DNA of 64,000 nt from CAIKMD01 sp963740675 (GCA_963740675.1 CAVUFS010000003.1:310001-374000); one strand, 5' to 3'. Counted from the first letter of the stretch, positions 28,663 to 37,099 are shown. Made by a program: numbers and translations. Notes: a model not told the origin generated them from the letters alone.

Positions 28663-31050
28663 ATGAGCCGGAATGATCGCCGTCTCGCCAAGAAAACGGG
28701 AGGCGGATCGCAAGACAGCTTCAACGAAGCGCTCCGCCTGCATCAGAGCGGGCAATTCGCCGAGGCCGAGCGGCTCTATCGCCAGATCCTCGCGCGCGAT
28801 CCCGCCCATGCCGACAGCCTGCATCTGCTCGGCGTGCTTGCCTATCAGCGCGGTGAGGCGCAAAGCGCGATCGACCTCATCGGCCAGGCGATTGCGATCA
28901 ACAACGCCGTGCCGTTCTTCCACAACAATCGCGGCCTCGCCCTCGTCGCGCTCGGCCGGATTGACGAAGCGGCGACACATTACGAACGCGCCTTGGCGCT
29001 GAAAGCCGATTATGTCGAAGCGCTGAGCAATCTCGGTAATCTGCGGCTCATGCAGGGTCGCGGCGAGGAAGCCATTGGTCTTCACAAACGCGCCCTCGCT
29101 CATAACCCCGACTATGCCGAAGGGCAGATGAATCTCGGCAATGCCCTGCGCGAGCAAGGCAAGCCGGAAGAAGCCATGGCGCGCTATGAGCGCGCGATCG
29201 CCCTGCGGCCCGATTATGTCGAGGCGCTGAACAATCTCGGCAATGCGCTGCACGATCTCGGCAGGCTCGGCGAAGCGCGCGCGGTTTACGAGCGCGCTCT
29301 CGGCTTGCACGCCGATTTCGCCGAAGCGCGCTGCAATCTCGGCAATGTGTTGCACGAGACCGGCGATCTCGATGCCGCGATCGCGCAGTTCGAGCGTGCG
29401 ATCGCGCTGCGCCCGGATTACGCCGAGGCGCAGAACGGGCTCGGCCTCGTGCTCGACAAAAAGGGCGAATACGACAGGGCGATCGCCTGTTTCGAGCGTG
29501 CCTTGGCGCTGCAGTCCGACGATGTCGAGAGCCTCAACAATCTCGGCGCGGCGCTGCAAAATCGCGGCCGCTTCGATGAAGCTATCGCGCGCTATGAGCG
29601 CGCCCTCGCATTGCGCCCGGATTACGCCGAGGCGCGCAAGAATCTCGGCGGCGCTCTCCATGCCCGTGCCGCCGAGCGCAGCGGCGCGCTGTTACGCGAG
29701 CGGATGAAGCAGGCCACTCATGACGGCGTACGCGGCCAATATGAGACGCTGCCCTTCCCGGCGCGCGATCCCGCAGGTGAGCGCTACGTGCTCTACATCA
29801 CGCCGCCCGACATCCTCGCCAAGGTCAATCAATATTGCTTCGGCGGGGCGCGCGATTTCAGCAAAGGCCTGCGCGTGCTGGTCGCCGGGTGCGGCACCGG
29901 CGACAGCGTGATGTGGCTTGGCGAGCAGCTGCGCGACACGCCGTCCGAGATCATCGCGCTCGATCTTTCTTCGGCGAGCCTCTCGATCGCCGAAGCGCGC
30001 GCGAAAGTGCGGGGGCTCTCGAATGTTCGCTTCGTCAATGCGTCGCTGCTCGAGGCGCCGCAGCTCGGCCTTGGGATGTTCGATTACATCACCTGTCTCG
30101 GTGTGTTGCATCATTTGCCCGATCCCGATGCCGGGCTGCGCGCGCTCGAAGCCGTTCTCGCGCCGGATGGCGGCATGGGGCTGATGGTCTATGGCCTGCC
30201 CGGCCGCGCGCATATCTATGCGATGCAGGAGTTGCTGCGCGGCATGACCGCCGGCATCGACGATCGCGAGCAAAAGCTCGCCATCGCGCGCGACGTGCTG
30301 GCCAATCTGCCGCCGACCAATCCGTTCCGGCTGCGTGAGGGCTGGGACAATGTCCAGGCCGGCTATCTCAAGGACGACACCAATCTTTGGGACACGCTGC
30401 TGCATGAGCAGGATCGCGCCTACACCGCTTCGGGCGTGCACCATTTCCTCGCAGGCGCCGGGCTGCATCTTCAGACTTTTGGCACCTATAAGGCCGCGCC
30501 GGCGACCTGCGCGTTGCAATACGACCTCGACCTCTATGTTAGCGATCCCGCCGAGCGCGCGCGGCTCGCGAGCCTGCCGCAGTCGCAACGCGAGGACATG
30601 GCCGAGACGCTCGACGGCAGCCTTGCGCTGCACACCTTCTATGCCACACGCGCGCCGAATGCCGCGCTCGATCCAACCGCGCCCGACGCGATCCTGTCGG
30701 TGATGAGCGAATTCGGCGACCGTGCGCTGGCGCAGCTCGCTGCGCCCGGCGCCTCCGTGCCGATCGTGCTGCGCAACAGCCGCAGCATCACCTACGTACC
30801 CTCGCCGCACACGCAGCGTTTCCTCGCCACCATCGACGGCAAGCACAGCAATGCGGAGATCGCGCAGGGGCTCGGCGGCGTATCCCTGGCCGAGATCGCG
30901 CCGGAATTGCGTGTTCCGACTGCACTGCATTGGCTGATCGCGCGCCTCGCCTCGGGCACGACGTTCGCACCAATCCCGATGCACGGCAAATTCGCGCTGC
31001 CGCTGCGCCCGGAAGAGCCGGTGCTGCTCGTCGAGCCCCAAATTAAATAA
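28663..31050 (+). CDS. TPR-repeat protein with SAM-dependent methyltransferase domain
   Basis: A 795-residue protein without a signal peptide or membrane segments. Residues about 15-340 are roughly nine tetratricopeptide repeats (recurring LNNLGNAL and AIARYERALAL units). A class I methyltransferase follows: VLVAGCGTGDS near residue 405 is the SAM-binding loop and LGVLHHLPDP near 479 is motif IV-like. The last 200 residues contain a helical region and a short winged-helix-like segment (HSNAEIAQGLGG). TPR-methyltransferase fusions often modify proteins or peptides, but the target here is unknown. It converges with the Agt-like gene, 7 bases away. Confidence 0.85.
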   Translation: MSRNDRRLAKKTGGGSQDSFNEALRLHQSGQFAEAERLYRQILARDPAHADSLHLLGVLAYQRGEAQSAIDLIGQAIAINNAVPFFHNNRGLALVALGRIDEAATHYERALALKADYVEALSNLGNLRLMQGRGEEAIGLHKRALAHNPDYAEGQMNLGNALREQGKPEEAMARYERAIALRPDYVEALNNLGNALHDLGRLGEARAVYERALGLHADFAEARCNLGNVLHETGDLDAAIAQFERAIALRPDYAEAQNGLGLVLDKKGEYDRAIACFERALALQSDDVESLNNLGAALQNRGRFDEAIARYERALALRPDYAEARKNLGGALHARAAERSGALLRERMKQATHDGVRGQYETLPFPARDPAGERYVLYITPPDILAKVNQYCFGGARDFSKGLRVLVAGCGTGDSVMWLGEQLRDTPSEIIALDLSSASLSIAEARAKVRGLSNVRFVNASLLEAPQLGLGMFDYITCLGVLHHLPDPDAGLRALEAVLAPDGGMGLMVYGLPGRAHIYAMQELLRGMTAGIDDREQKLAIARDVLANLPPTNPFRLREGWDNVQAGYLKDDTNLWDTLLHEQDRAYTASGVHHFLAGAGLHLQTFGTYKAAPATCALQYDLDLYVSDPAERARLASLPQSQREDMAETLDGSLALHTFYATRAPNAALDPTAPDAILSVMSEFGDRALAQLAAPGASVPIVLRNSRSITYVPSPHTQRFLATIDGKHSNAEIAQGLGGVSLAEIAPELRVPTALHWLIARLASGTTFAPIPMHGKFALPLRPEEPVLLVEPQIK

Positions 31051-31057
31051 ATGGCCG

Positions 31058-32059
31058 CTAACGCGCGGGGCAGAGTTGGTCGAGGAACTGCCGCGCGCAG
31101 GCCGACCAGGAGAAGCACAGCGCATGCTCGCGGCAGCGCATCCGTGACAGACCGAGCGCTTTGAGCGCCGCGCTTTTCAAATCCTCATCGAGCGCGCCGG
31201 CATCGCTGCCGCCCAGCACATCGAGCGGACCCGGCACGGGATAGGCCGCGACCGGCACGCCCGAGGCAAGCGCTTCGAGCATCACGAGGCCAAAAGTGTC
31301 GGTGCGGCTTGGAAAGACGAAAACATCGGCGGAGGCATAAGACTGCGCGAGCGAACGGCCTTCGCGCTTGCCGAGGAAATGCACATCGGGAAAGCGCGCT
31401 TTAAGCGTGGCGAGCGCCGGCCCCTCGCCGACGACGACTTTCGAGCCCGGCAAATCGAGACCGAGGAAAGCGGGAAGGTTCTTCTCATGCGCGACACGGC
31501 CGACATAAAGAAAGATCGGCCGTTGGAACTCCGGCCGCTCGTCACGCAGTTCCGGATCGAAAATCGATGGATCAACGCCGCGGCCCCATGGCGCGAGATT
31601 GTTGAAGCCATGACCGGCGAGCTCGTGGCGCACGGATTCTGTCGCCACCATCACCCGCACCGCCGGCGCGTGGAACCAGCGCAGCAGCGCGTAGGTAAAA
31701 CGCTTTGGCGCGATGTAGCGCACCGCGAGATATTCGGGAAAGCGCGTGTGATAAGCGGTGGTGAAGCGCAGGCCGTGCTTCAAGCACCAGCGCCGCGCCG
31801 CGATCCCGATCGGCCCTTCGGTGACGATATGGATTGCATCGGGCTTCGTCTCCTCGATCACCCGCGCGACCGCGCCGCGCGGGTTAATCGCCAGCCTGAT
31901 CTCTTTGTAGAACGGACAGGGCACGGTGAAACATTGGTCGGGCGTCAGGGTCACAATCGTGTGGCCGAGCGCTTCGAGCTCGTGCATCACCGTGAGCATG
32001 GTCCGTACGACGCCGTTGACCTGCGGCGGCCAGGCGTCGCTGGCCAACAGGATCTTCAT
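31058..32059 (-). CDS. agt: Family GT4 glycosyltransferase, Agt-like diacylglycerol glycosyltransferase
   Basis: A 333-residue GT-B glycosyltransferase. The N-terminus DAWPPQVNGVVRTM and the TEGPIGIAAR and FTTAYHTRFPEY segments match the MgtA/Agt group. The nucleotide-sugar site is in YVGRVAHEKNL, GEGPAL and TDTFGLVMLEALASG. In rhizobia and marine alphaproteobacteria, Agt makes glycolipids from diacylglycerol during phosphate limitation and is encoded next to PlcP. Here it overlaps the PlcP-like gene by 4 bases. The assignment rests on that context as well as on the family; mannosyl transfer to another acceptor is the alternative. Confidence 0.78.
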   Translation of the reverse strand: MKILLASDAWPPQVNGVVRTMLTVMHELEALGHTIVTLTPDQCFTVPCPFYKEIRLAINPRGAVARVIEETKPDAIHIVTEGPIGIAARRWCLKHGLRFTTAYHTRFPEYLAVRYIAPKRFTYALLRWFHAPAVRVMVATESVRHELAGHGFNNLAPWGRGVDPSIFDPELRDERPEFQRPIFLYVGRVAHEKNLPAFLGLDLPGSKVVVGEGPALATLKARFPDVHFLGKREGRSLAQSYASADVFVFPSRTDTFGLVMLEALASGVPVAAYPVPGPLDVLGGSDAGALDEDLKSAALKALGLSRMRCREHALCFSWSACARQFLDQLCPAR

Positions 32060-32874
32060 GCGTCTTCTTCCAACAGTTCGAGCTCGCGCTCATTCGGTGG
32101 ATTGAATGGATCGCAAGCACGCAGTGTCATCCAGTGCAGGATTTCGAGCGAACCGTCGAAATGCTCGACCAAGGCGGTGCAGCTTTCGACCCAATCGCCA
32201 TCGTTGCAGTAGAGAACGCCGTTCATGTCGCGCATCTCGGCCTGGTGGATATGGCCGCAGATAATGCCGTCGACCTTGCGCGCCCGGGCTTCGGCGGTGA
32301 TTGCGTTGGCGTAGTCGCCGACGAATTGCACCGCGTTTTTGACGCGCGATTTTAGGTACGCCGAGAGCGACCAGTAGGGATAGCCCATATGGCGCCGCGC
32401 GTGGTTGAAGTAGTTGTTGATCTTGAGCATCAGGTCGTAGGCCCAATCGCCCAAGAGCGCCAACCAGCGGGCATAACGCACGACGCCATCGAAGGCGTCG
32501 CCATGGATGACGAGCATGCGGCGGCCATCCGCGGTCATATGGATGACTTCGGATTCGACCATCACGCCACCGAATTGTAGCCCGGTGTAGTCGCGCAGCA
32601 TCTCGTCGTGGTTGCCGGGAATGTAGATGACCTTCGTTCCCTTCCGCGCTTTGCGGAGGATCTTTTGAACGACGTCGTTGTGGCTCTGGGCCCAGTACCA
32701 GGACTTCTTGAGCCTCCAGCCGTCGACGATATCGCCCACGAGGTAGAGGTATTCGGATTCGGTAAGGCGGAGGAAATCGAGCAGGAATTCGGCTTTGCAT
32801 CCGCGGGTCCCCAAGTGAACATCGGAAATCCAGATCGAGCGGAAACGATTGATCGATTGTATGTGACTCATCAT
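32056..32874 (-). CDS. plcP: PlcP-like metallophosphoesterase (phospholipase C type, LpxH-related)
   Basis: A 272-residue calcineurin-fold phosphoesterase. Metal-site motifs in order are WISDVHLGTRG, LVGDIVDGW, IPGNHDEM, VIHGDAFDG and CGHIHQAEM. It resembles LpxH but is longer and lacks lipid A genes nearby. The best-known alphaproteobacterial relative with this sequence pattern is PlcP, which cleaves phospholipids to diacylglycerol under phosphate starvation. The start overlaps the methyltransferase stop by 4 bases, and its stop overlaps the Agt start, so the three are coupled. An LpxH-type activity cannot be excluded. Confidence 0.8.
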   Translation of the reverse strand: MMSHIQSINRFRSIWISDVHLGTRGCKAEFLLDFLRLTESEYLYLVGDIVDGWRLKKSWYWAQSHNDVVQKILRKARKGTKVIYIPGNHDEMLRDYTGLQFGGVMVESEVIHMTADGRRMLVIHGDAFDGVVRYARWLALLGDWAYDLMLKINNYFNHARRHMGYPYWSLSAYLKSRVKNAVQFVGDYANAITAEARARKVDGIICGHIHQAEMRDMNGVLYCNDGDWVESCTALVEHFDGSLEILHWMTLRACDPFNPPNERELELLEEDA

Positions 32875-33464
32875 GCCGCCCCTCGCCGGCGCCGATAGCG
32901 CCAGACCTGCACCGGCGGGAATTGCGACCAGACCCGCGCGACCTCGGCACCGTCGAGATCGAGCGCGCTCATCGCCACCGGCGAGACCAGCGCGTTGGTG
33001 AGTTGGATGAAGCTCCCGCCCTCGCCGGCCAGCGCGAGACAGGGCGCGATCACCGCGCGCTGGCTTGCGATGGGAAACCATTTGATCGGGAGGGAGGAGA
33101 CGATCGCCGCCAACCTCGTGACGCCGCGCTCGGCGAGGATCTCGGCGATCGCGCAGGCATCGCCTTCGACGATCTGCAACCGCTCGAAACGCCGCCGCAG
33201 CATTGCCGCGAGTGCCGCTTCGCGCTCGACAACGATCAGCCGCTCGGGCGGACACCCCGCTTCGAGCAGGCTCGCCGTCACCGGGCCGGTACCGCCGCCG
33301 AGTTCCAGGATCATGCCTGGCCGATCGAACGCGACGGCTTTTGCCATCGCCCGGCCGACCGCCGCGCTCGACGGCAAGAAGGCGCCGATCTCGAGCGGAT
33401 GCCGGAGCCAATGGCGGAAAAAAAGGGCGCTTTCGGCGCCCTTGGTTTCAAGCTTCGACAGCAT
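32871..33464 (-). CDS. PmtA-like phospholipid N-methyltransferase
   Basis: A 197-residue class I SAM methyltransferase. The N-terminal FFRHWLRHPLEIGAFLPSS and the SAM loop LELGGGTGPVTASLL are typical of the PmtA/KsgA-like phosphatidylethanolamine methyltransferase group. SSLPIKWFP replaces the usual SxLPF/W motif IV. The ATG at 33464 is preferred because GAGG precedes it and the protein then starts at the family N-terminus; upstream in-frame starts would overlap the preceding gene more. It is coupled to the PlcP-like gene. Phosphatidylcholine synthesis or another head-group methylation is plausible. Confidence 0.78.
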   Translation of the reverse strand: MLSKLETKGAESALFFRHWLRHPLEIGAFLPSSAAVGRAMAKAVAFDRPGMILELGGGTGPVTASLLEAGCPPERLIVVEREAALAAMLRRRFERLQIVEGDACAIAEILAERGVTRLAAIVSSLPIKWFPIASQRAVIAPCLALAGEGGSFIQLTNALVSPVAMSALDLDGAEVARVWSQFPPVQVWRYRRRRGAA

Positions 33465-33879
33465 CGCGGCCTCGATCGCCTGATCGATTGTCGGGCCCCT
33501 TGGCGGGACTGTCATCGGTCGTGACAACCACATCGACCAGCCGGTCGGTGCGGCGGCTCTTCTGCATCTCACGCAGGGCGGCGCGGAAGATTTCCGCCGT
33601 CCGTACATCCGGCACCGAGACCGTCGCCACCTTGCCGCTCGTCGAACTGCGAAGGGTCGCCAGCCCCAGGCGATTGACTGCAAGGACGGTGAGTTCGACC
33701 GGATCGACGGGTGGCACGGGTGCGACTTGTGGAGCCGGCAGCGGCTTCGGCGCCGGCGGCACCAGCCAGAGATGCGGCTTACGGCGCGGCTTGGTCGCTT
33801 TCGTCGCGCTGATAAAATTCATCAGACCGTTCTTCATCGCAGCCTGGAACTTCTGATGCTTTGCTGGAAACGCAGTCAT
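33448..33879 (-). CDS. Hypothetical protein with proline-rich linker
   Basis: A 143-residue protein of unknown function. A basic N-terminus leads to a proline-rich linker (VPPAPKPLPAPQVAPVPP), then a compact alpha/beta segment (VELTVLAVNRLGLATLRSS, VRTAEIFRAALREMQKS). The ATG at 33879 has a GAGGA site 7 bases upstream, better than the in-frame TTG at 33897. It overlaps the methyltransferase start by 17 bases and heads the lipid operon. No domain was recognised. Confidence 0.55.
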   Translation of the reverse strand: MTAFPAKHQKFQAAMKNGLMNFISATKATKPRRKPHLWLVPPAPKPLPAPQVAPVPPVDPVELTVLAVNRLGLATLRSSTSGKVATVSVPDVRTAEIFRAALREMQKSRRTDRLVDVVVTTDDSPAKGPDNRSGDRGRDAVEA

Positions 33880-34259
33880 TCCGTGTCCTCGAAACAATCC
33901 GTTGGACGACGGGAACGGCGTAGCAGCGCCGCATGACGGATTTGTGCAGCTTCAATTTCGCTGCCGTGAAGCCACGCCGGCGACCATGCTTAAGGCAGCG
34001 GTCTCGAGGTGTATTTTTTAATTAATGTGAAACATAATATTTATTATATAATACGTTGATTATACGATATTTCTTGATCAGATATAATGAGAATCTATAG
34101 CTGCTGACGCTCCCGCCATGCAAATGCGACGGCGCTGTCATCTGCGCCGCGACGCAGTTTCGCATGTCACTTTCGTCATGACAATTCGGCGAAGGCGACT
34201 CGCTGCTTGCAGGCACGCCTCACGCCGACTCAGTCACGACTCGTCAATGCGACTAGGGC
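33880..34259. promoter_or_regulatory. AT-rich divergence-free spacer upstream of the lipid operon
   Basis: A 380-base spacer with no credible gene. Positions 34013-34102 are strikingly AT-rich for this genome and include CATAATATTTATTATA at 34033-34048, similar to the near-palindrome at 5654, and a TATACGATAT word at 34060-34069. The region could hold the promoter of the lipid operon or bind a nucleoid protein. No convincing Pho box (two CTGTCA-like repeats 11 bases apart) was found. Confidence 0.4.
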
Positions 34260-34781
34260 TTAATGCGACATGCCGGGCATCGACGACATGTCGTGGCTCA
34301 TGCCCTGCGCCGGGTTCGCCGCGCCGCTCATCTCGCCGGCATGCATCGCACCGACCTTGGCAACGGATGCTGTTACTTGTTGGGCGCCGGCATGCTCGAA
34401 GGTCAGGGTCAGCGGCACGGTCTGGCCTTCCTTCAATGGTCCCTTCAATCCGGTCAGCATGATGTGATAGCCGCTCGGCTCCAACGTCACGCTTTTGCCC
34501 GGATCGATGGTCAGCGATTTGACCGGCCGCATCTCCATCACACCGTTCGCCATCTTCATCTCGTGCAGATCGGCATGTTCCGCAACCGGCGTGCTGACCA
34601 CGCCTTCGAGGGTGTCCGGCGTGGTGCCGGTGTTGGTGACGGTGAGATAGATCGCGCCGGTTTTGGCAGCGCCAGGGGTCGCGCGCGCCCAAACTTGGTC
34701 GACCTTGATGCCGCTCGAATCGGCCCAAGCCGGTGCGGCGATCAAAACCGCGATGGCGGCCACGGCAAAGATATTCCTCAT
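34260..34781 (-). CDS. Periplasmic copper chaperone PCu(A)C
   Basis: A 173-residue secreted protein with a Sec signal ending at APAWADS. It carries the PCu(A)C copper motif: HEMKMANGVMEMRPV, then about 21 residues later YHIM, giving the Met/His ligand set. A Met/His-rich tail (HAGEMSG, GMSHDMSSMPGMSH) adds likely copper sites. Family members deliver Cu(I) to the CuA centre of cytochrome oxidase. It is the last gene of the metal operon, 15 bases after the CopD-cytochrome gene. Confidence 0.93.
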   Translation of the reverse strand: MRNIFAVAAIAVLIAAPAWADSSGIKVDQVWARATPGAAKTGAIYLTVTNTGTTPDTLEGVVSTPVAEHADLHEMKMANGVMEMRPVKSLTIDPGKSVTLEPSGYHIMLTGLKGPLKEGQTVPLTLTFEHAGAQQVTASVAKVGAMHAGEMSGAANPAQGMSHDMSSMPGMSH

Positions 34782-34796
34782 GCTGCTCTCCTTCGC

Positions 34797-36314
34797 TCAA
34801 CCATGGACATGACCGGCCGGCATGGCCGGAGCTAAATCGATCGACGGTGCGACCGTCAACGCCTTCACCTCGCGCTCCAGCGCCGTGAGTTGCGTCCAAT
34901 CCGGCATATCGCCGGGACGCCAGCGTCCGCGGATATCGCCACCGCGATCAATCAGGAATTCGATATGCGGCGCCGGCGGAGTATCGATCTGCGGCCGCCG
35001 CTCATACAGCGCATAGGCGGCGCGGATCTCCGGCGATTGGGTGACCGTCACCACGGTTATGCCGGCCTGAGCCAGTGCATCGTGCCATTGCCGGAGCTGG
35101 TCGCGACGCGGCTGCGATTGCGGCAAGGTCGCAAAGACCAGCAGTACGGCTTGGTGCTGCAGCAACGCGGACAGCGTCCCCGCATCGTCCTGAGGCTCGG
35201 GTAAGGCGAAATCGGGCGCTCGCGGCGCGGGCTGCGTCGTCACCTCAGCCAGCAGCGTGCTCATCGCCATTTTCGCGTCGTAGCGCGCTTCGATGGCACG
35301 GACGATATCCCAGCGCTGCTCCACGGGAATGGCGGCGAAGCTCGGCATGATGCCCTCGTCCAGGCCGTCGGTGATGTAGGAGAAGAAATCGCCCTCGGGA
35401 TGCATCGGCAGATGCATCATCAGATCGGCGGGTGGGATCGGCGATTGCGCGGCGAGCGGCCCGTCGCCCTCGCCTTGCGCGCCATGACAAGCGACACAGC
35501 GCTGCTGAAAGACGGCATCGCCCGTGGCGATATTTGCCGCGGTAAACGGCTCGGGCGAAGCCTGGTAACTCGTCGGCGTCGCCGGGATCAGCACCAAATC
35601 CACCGCATGCGCACCCAGCCCTAGCGTGATCGCAAGGCTGACCGCGATGATGAAAGCACGGCGGCGATAGAGGCCGAAGCCCAAACCCGCCAGCCCCAGC
35701 ACCGCGATACTGCCACTGAAAATCGCATCGTCGCGCAGCGCCGGTATATCCGCGATCATGTCGAGCCCGAAGCGCCAGCCGAGCGGCCAGACGATCGCTT
35801 CATGCACCGCCGGCTCCATCGTCCCGAGCGCCGCCACGATGAAGATCACGCCAAGGCCGAGCGCGACTTCTATCGCCGAATGGCGCGCGATGCGTTGCGC
35901 AGCGTTGCTGTCATGCGCGGCCAGCCGTGGCACGAGCTTCCAGCGATTGATGCTGGCCAGCGTCAGCATCGCCAGAACCAAAGCAAGCTTCAGCAGCAAT
36001 ATCCGGCCATAGATAGTTCCGAGTAGCGCCGCCACCGAGCCGACAAGGTAATGGGTGTTGACGATGCCGCTTACCAGCAACGCCGCGACACAGATGACGC
36101 CAAGCGTCGAAAACCGCCGGGCGACAACGTATTGCTGGCTTACGTCAGAGATGCCGCGCAATGCCATTATCAGCGGCAGCAACGCGCCGACCCAGAGCGC
36201 GGCAGCAACCAGATGCGTGGCATCGGCTATCAGATGGTCCGTCGCATCGCTGCCGAGTTCGGCGCCGGCATGGCCTTGCCAGGCAATCGCCGCGACGCCG
36301 ATCGCGGCGATCAA
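34797..36314 (-). CDS. copD: CopD C-terminal half fused to cytochrome c and redoxin-like domains
   Basis: A 505-residue open frame beginning with an internal TTG. Residues 1-235 are the second half of a CopD membrane protein (HLVAAALWVGALLPLI, then several further helices). Residues about 260-350 are a c-type cytochrome with CVACH and downstream Met ligand candidates (LPMHPEG, GIMPSFAAIP). Residues about 375-485 look like a thioredoxin-fold domain without a CxxC pair, and the tail is HVHG. The first half of CopD lies in the next frame at 36325-36681. The missing continuity suggests a single-base insertion near 36325. The intact protein would combine copper transport and electron transfer. Confidence 0.75.
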   Translation of the reverse strand: MIAAIGVAAIAWQGHAGAELGSDATDHLIADATHLVAAALWVGALLPLIMALRGISDVSQQYVVARRFSTLGVICVAALLVSGIVNTHYLVGSVAALLGTIYGRILLLKLALVLAMLTLASINRWKLVPRLAAHDSNAAQRIARHSAIEVALGLGVIFIVAALGTMEPAVHEAIVWPLGWRFGLDMIADIPALRDDAIFSGSIAVLGLAGLGFGLYRRRAFIIAVSLAITLGLGAHAVDLVLIPATPTSYQASPEPFTAANIATGDAVFQQRCVACHGAQGEGDGPLAAQSPIPPADLMMHLPMHPEGDFFSYITDGLDEGIMPSFAAIPVEQRWDIVRAIEARYDAKMAMSTLLAEVTTQPAPRAPDFALPEPQDDAGTLSALLQHQAVLLVFATLPQSQPRRDQLRQWHDALAQAGITVVTVTQSPEIRAAYALYERRPQIDTPPAPHIEFLIDRGGDIRGRWRPGDMPDWTQLTALEREVKALTVAPSIDLAPAMPAGHVHG

Positions 36315-36324
36315 CGCGGCGATG

Positions 36325-36681
36325 CTAGTCGATCATTCGCCGCCGACCCAAGGGCGCGATCAGCGGCAGCAACACCAGCGTAAGCACAAAGCGCAGACCA
36401 AGCGCATGACCAAACCGCGTGTCGAGGAGCACGGTCTTCGGCACGCCGGCGGCGATCGTCGTGACAAGCGTGTCGCCGCTCATATTCTCGGCGACGAAGA
36501 TCAGCCAGAGCGGCGCGGTCAGAAGGACCAACGCCGCGCTGAGCTGAGCCACGGTACGCAGTTGCCGCGCCAATCGCGGCGGCAGATCGCCGGCGATGAA
36601 CACGACGAAGCCCAGCACACCGGCGAGCGAGAGCGCGCCGGTAAAATGCAGGGCCCGCGTCGTGATCAGCAGCGGATCCAT
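36325..36681 (-). CDS. copD: CopD N-terminal half (frame-disrupted)
   Basis: A 118-residue frame encoding the first four transmembrane segments of CopD (LLITTRALHFTGALSLAGVLGF through LRFVLTLVLLPLIAPLG), ending at a TAG in MID. In an intact CopD the chain would continue into SIAALIAAIGVAAIAWQGHA, which is encoded one frame over. Removing one T from GACTAGC joins the halves. As written, translation would have to restart at a TTG 12 bases beyond the stop. It could be a recent mutation, an assembly error, or two coupled polypeptides. It follows copC by 31 bases. Confidence 0.75.
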   Translation of the reverse strand: MDPLLITTRALHFTGALSLAGVLGFVVFIAGDLPPRLARQLRTVAQLSAALVLLTAPLWLIFVAENMSGDTLVTTIAAGVPKTVLLDTRFGHALGLRFVLTLVLLPLIAPLGRRRMID

Positions 36682-36712
36682 GGATCGTTAATCCGATCCG
36701 GCCCCTTCTCGG

Positions 36713-37099
36713 CTATTTTACCGTGAAGGTGAAATCGCCGTCCGTCGCATGGGTATCGACCGACACCGCATGCCAATGGACTTTGTAAGCGCCCGGCCGC
36801 AGCGGTTTCAGCGACACATGCATCAGGGTCGTGTCTTGCGGATCGACCGCTGCATTGCCCTGATCAACCGCCGCGCCGCCGGCGTCATGAACCTCGAGCT
36901 TGCTGAAAGCCGGCTCGAGCTTTCCCGTGAACCAGATTTTGACCTCGCTCGGCGCGGGCGAGACCGTACTGTCGATTGCCGGCTCGGCGGTTTTAGGAAA
37001 AGCGTGTGCCTGTGCGAGACCGGGCGCCGCCGCTAGCGACACCGCCAAGAGGAGCGCAAAGCGCCTCGAATGTTTTTTCACGAAAGAACTCCATCCCAT
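36713..37099 (-). CDS. copC: Periplasmic copper-binding protein CopC
   Basis: A 128-residue secreted protein. The signal ends at AQAHAFP, leaving the mature N-terminal His (HAF) that serves as the Cu(II) ligand in CopC. The beta-barrel follows: SEVKIWFTGKLEP, FSKLEVHDAGG and YKVHWHAVSVDTHATDGDFTFTV with further His ligands. CopC binds copper in the periplasm and hands it to CopD. It is in an operon with DUF2946-like and NiCoT genes upstream and copD downstream. Confidence 0.93.
   Translation of the reverse strand: MGWSSFVKKHSRRFALLLAVSLAAAPGLAQAHAFPKTAEPAIDSTVSPAPSEVKIWFTGKLEPAFSKLEVHDAGGAAVDQGNAAVDPQDTTLMHVSLKPLRPGAYKVHWHAVSVDTHATDGDFTFTVK

Noticed and set aside
32056..32874. LpxH (lipid A pathway)
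   Set aside because: No lpx genes nearby; coupling to an Agt-like glycosyltransferase and a phospholipid methyltransferase fits PlcP better, though LpxH-type activity remains possible.
34120..34200. Possible Pho box upstream of the lipid operon
   Set aside because: CTGTCAT and ATGTCAC/CGTCATG words occur, but they are not spaced as 11-base direct repeats, so no real PhoB site can be claimed.
36312..36335. Programmed ribosomal frameshift in copD
   Set aside because: No slippery heptamer or downstream stem was seen; a plain indel explains it better.
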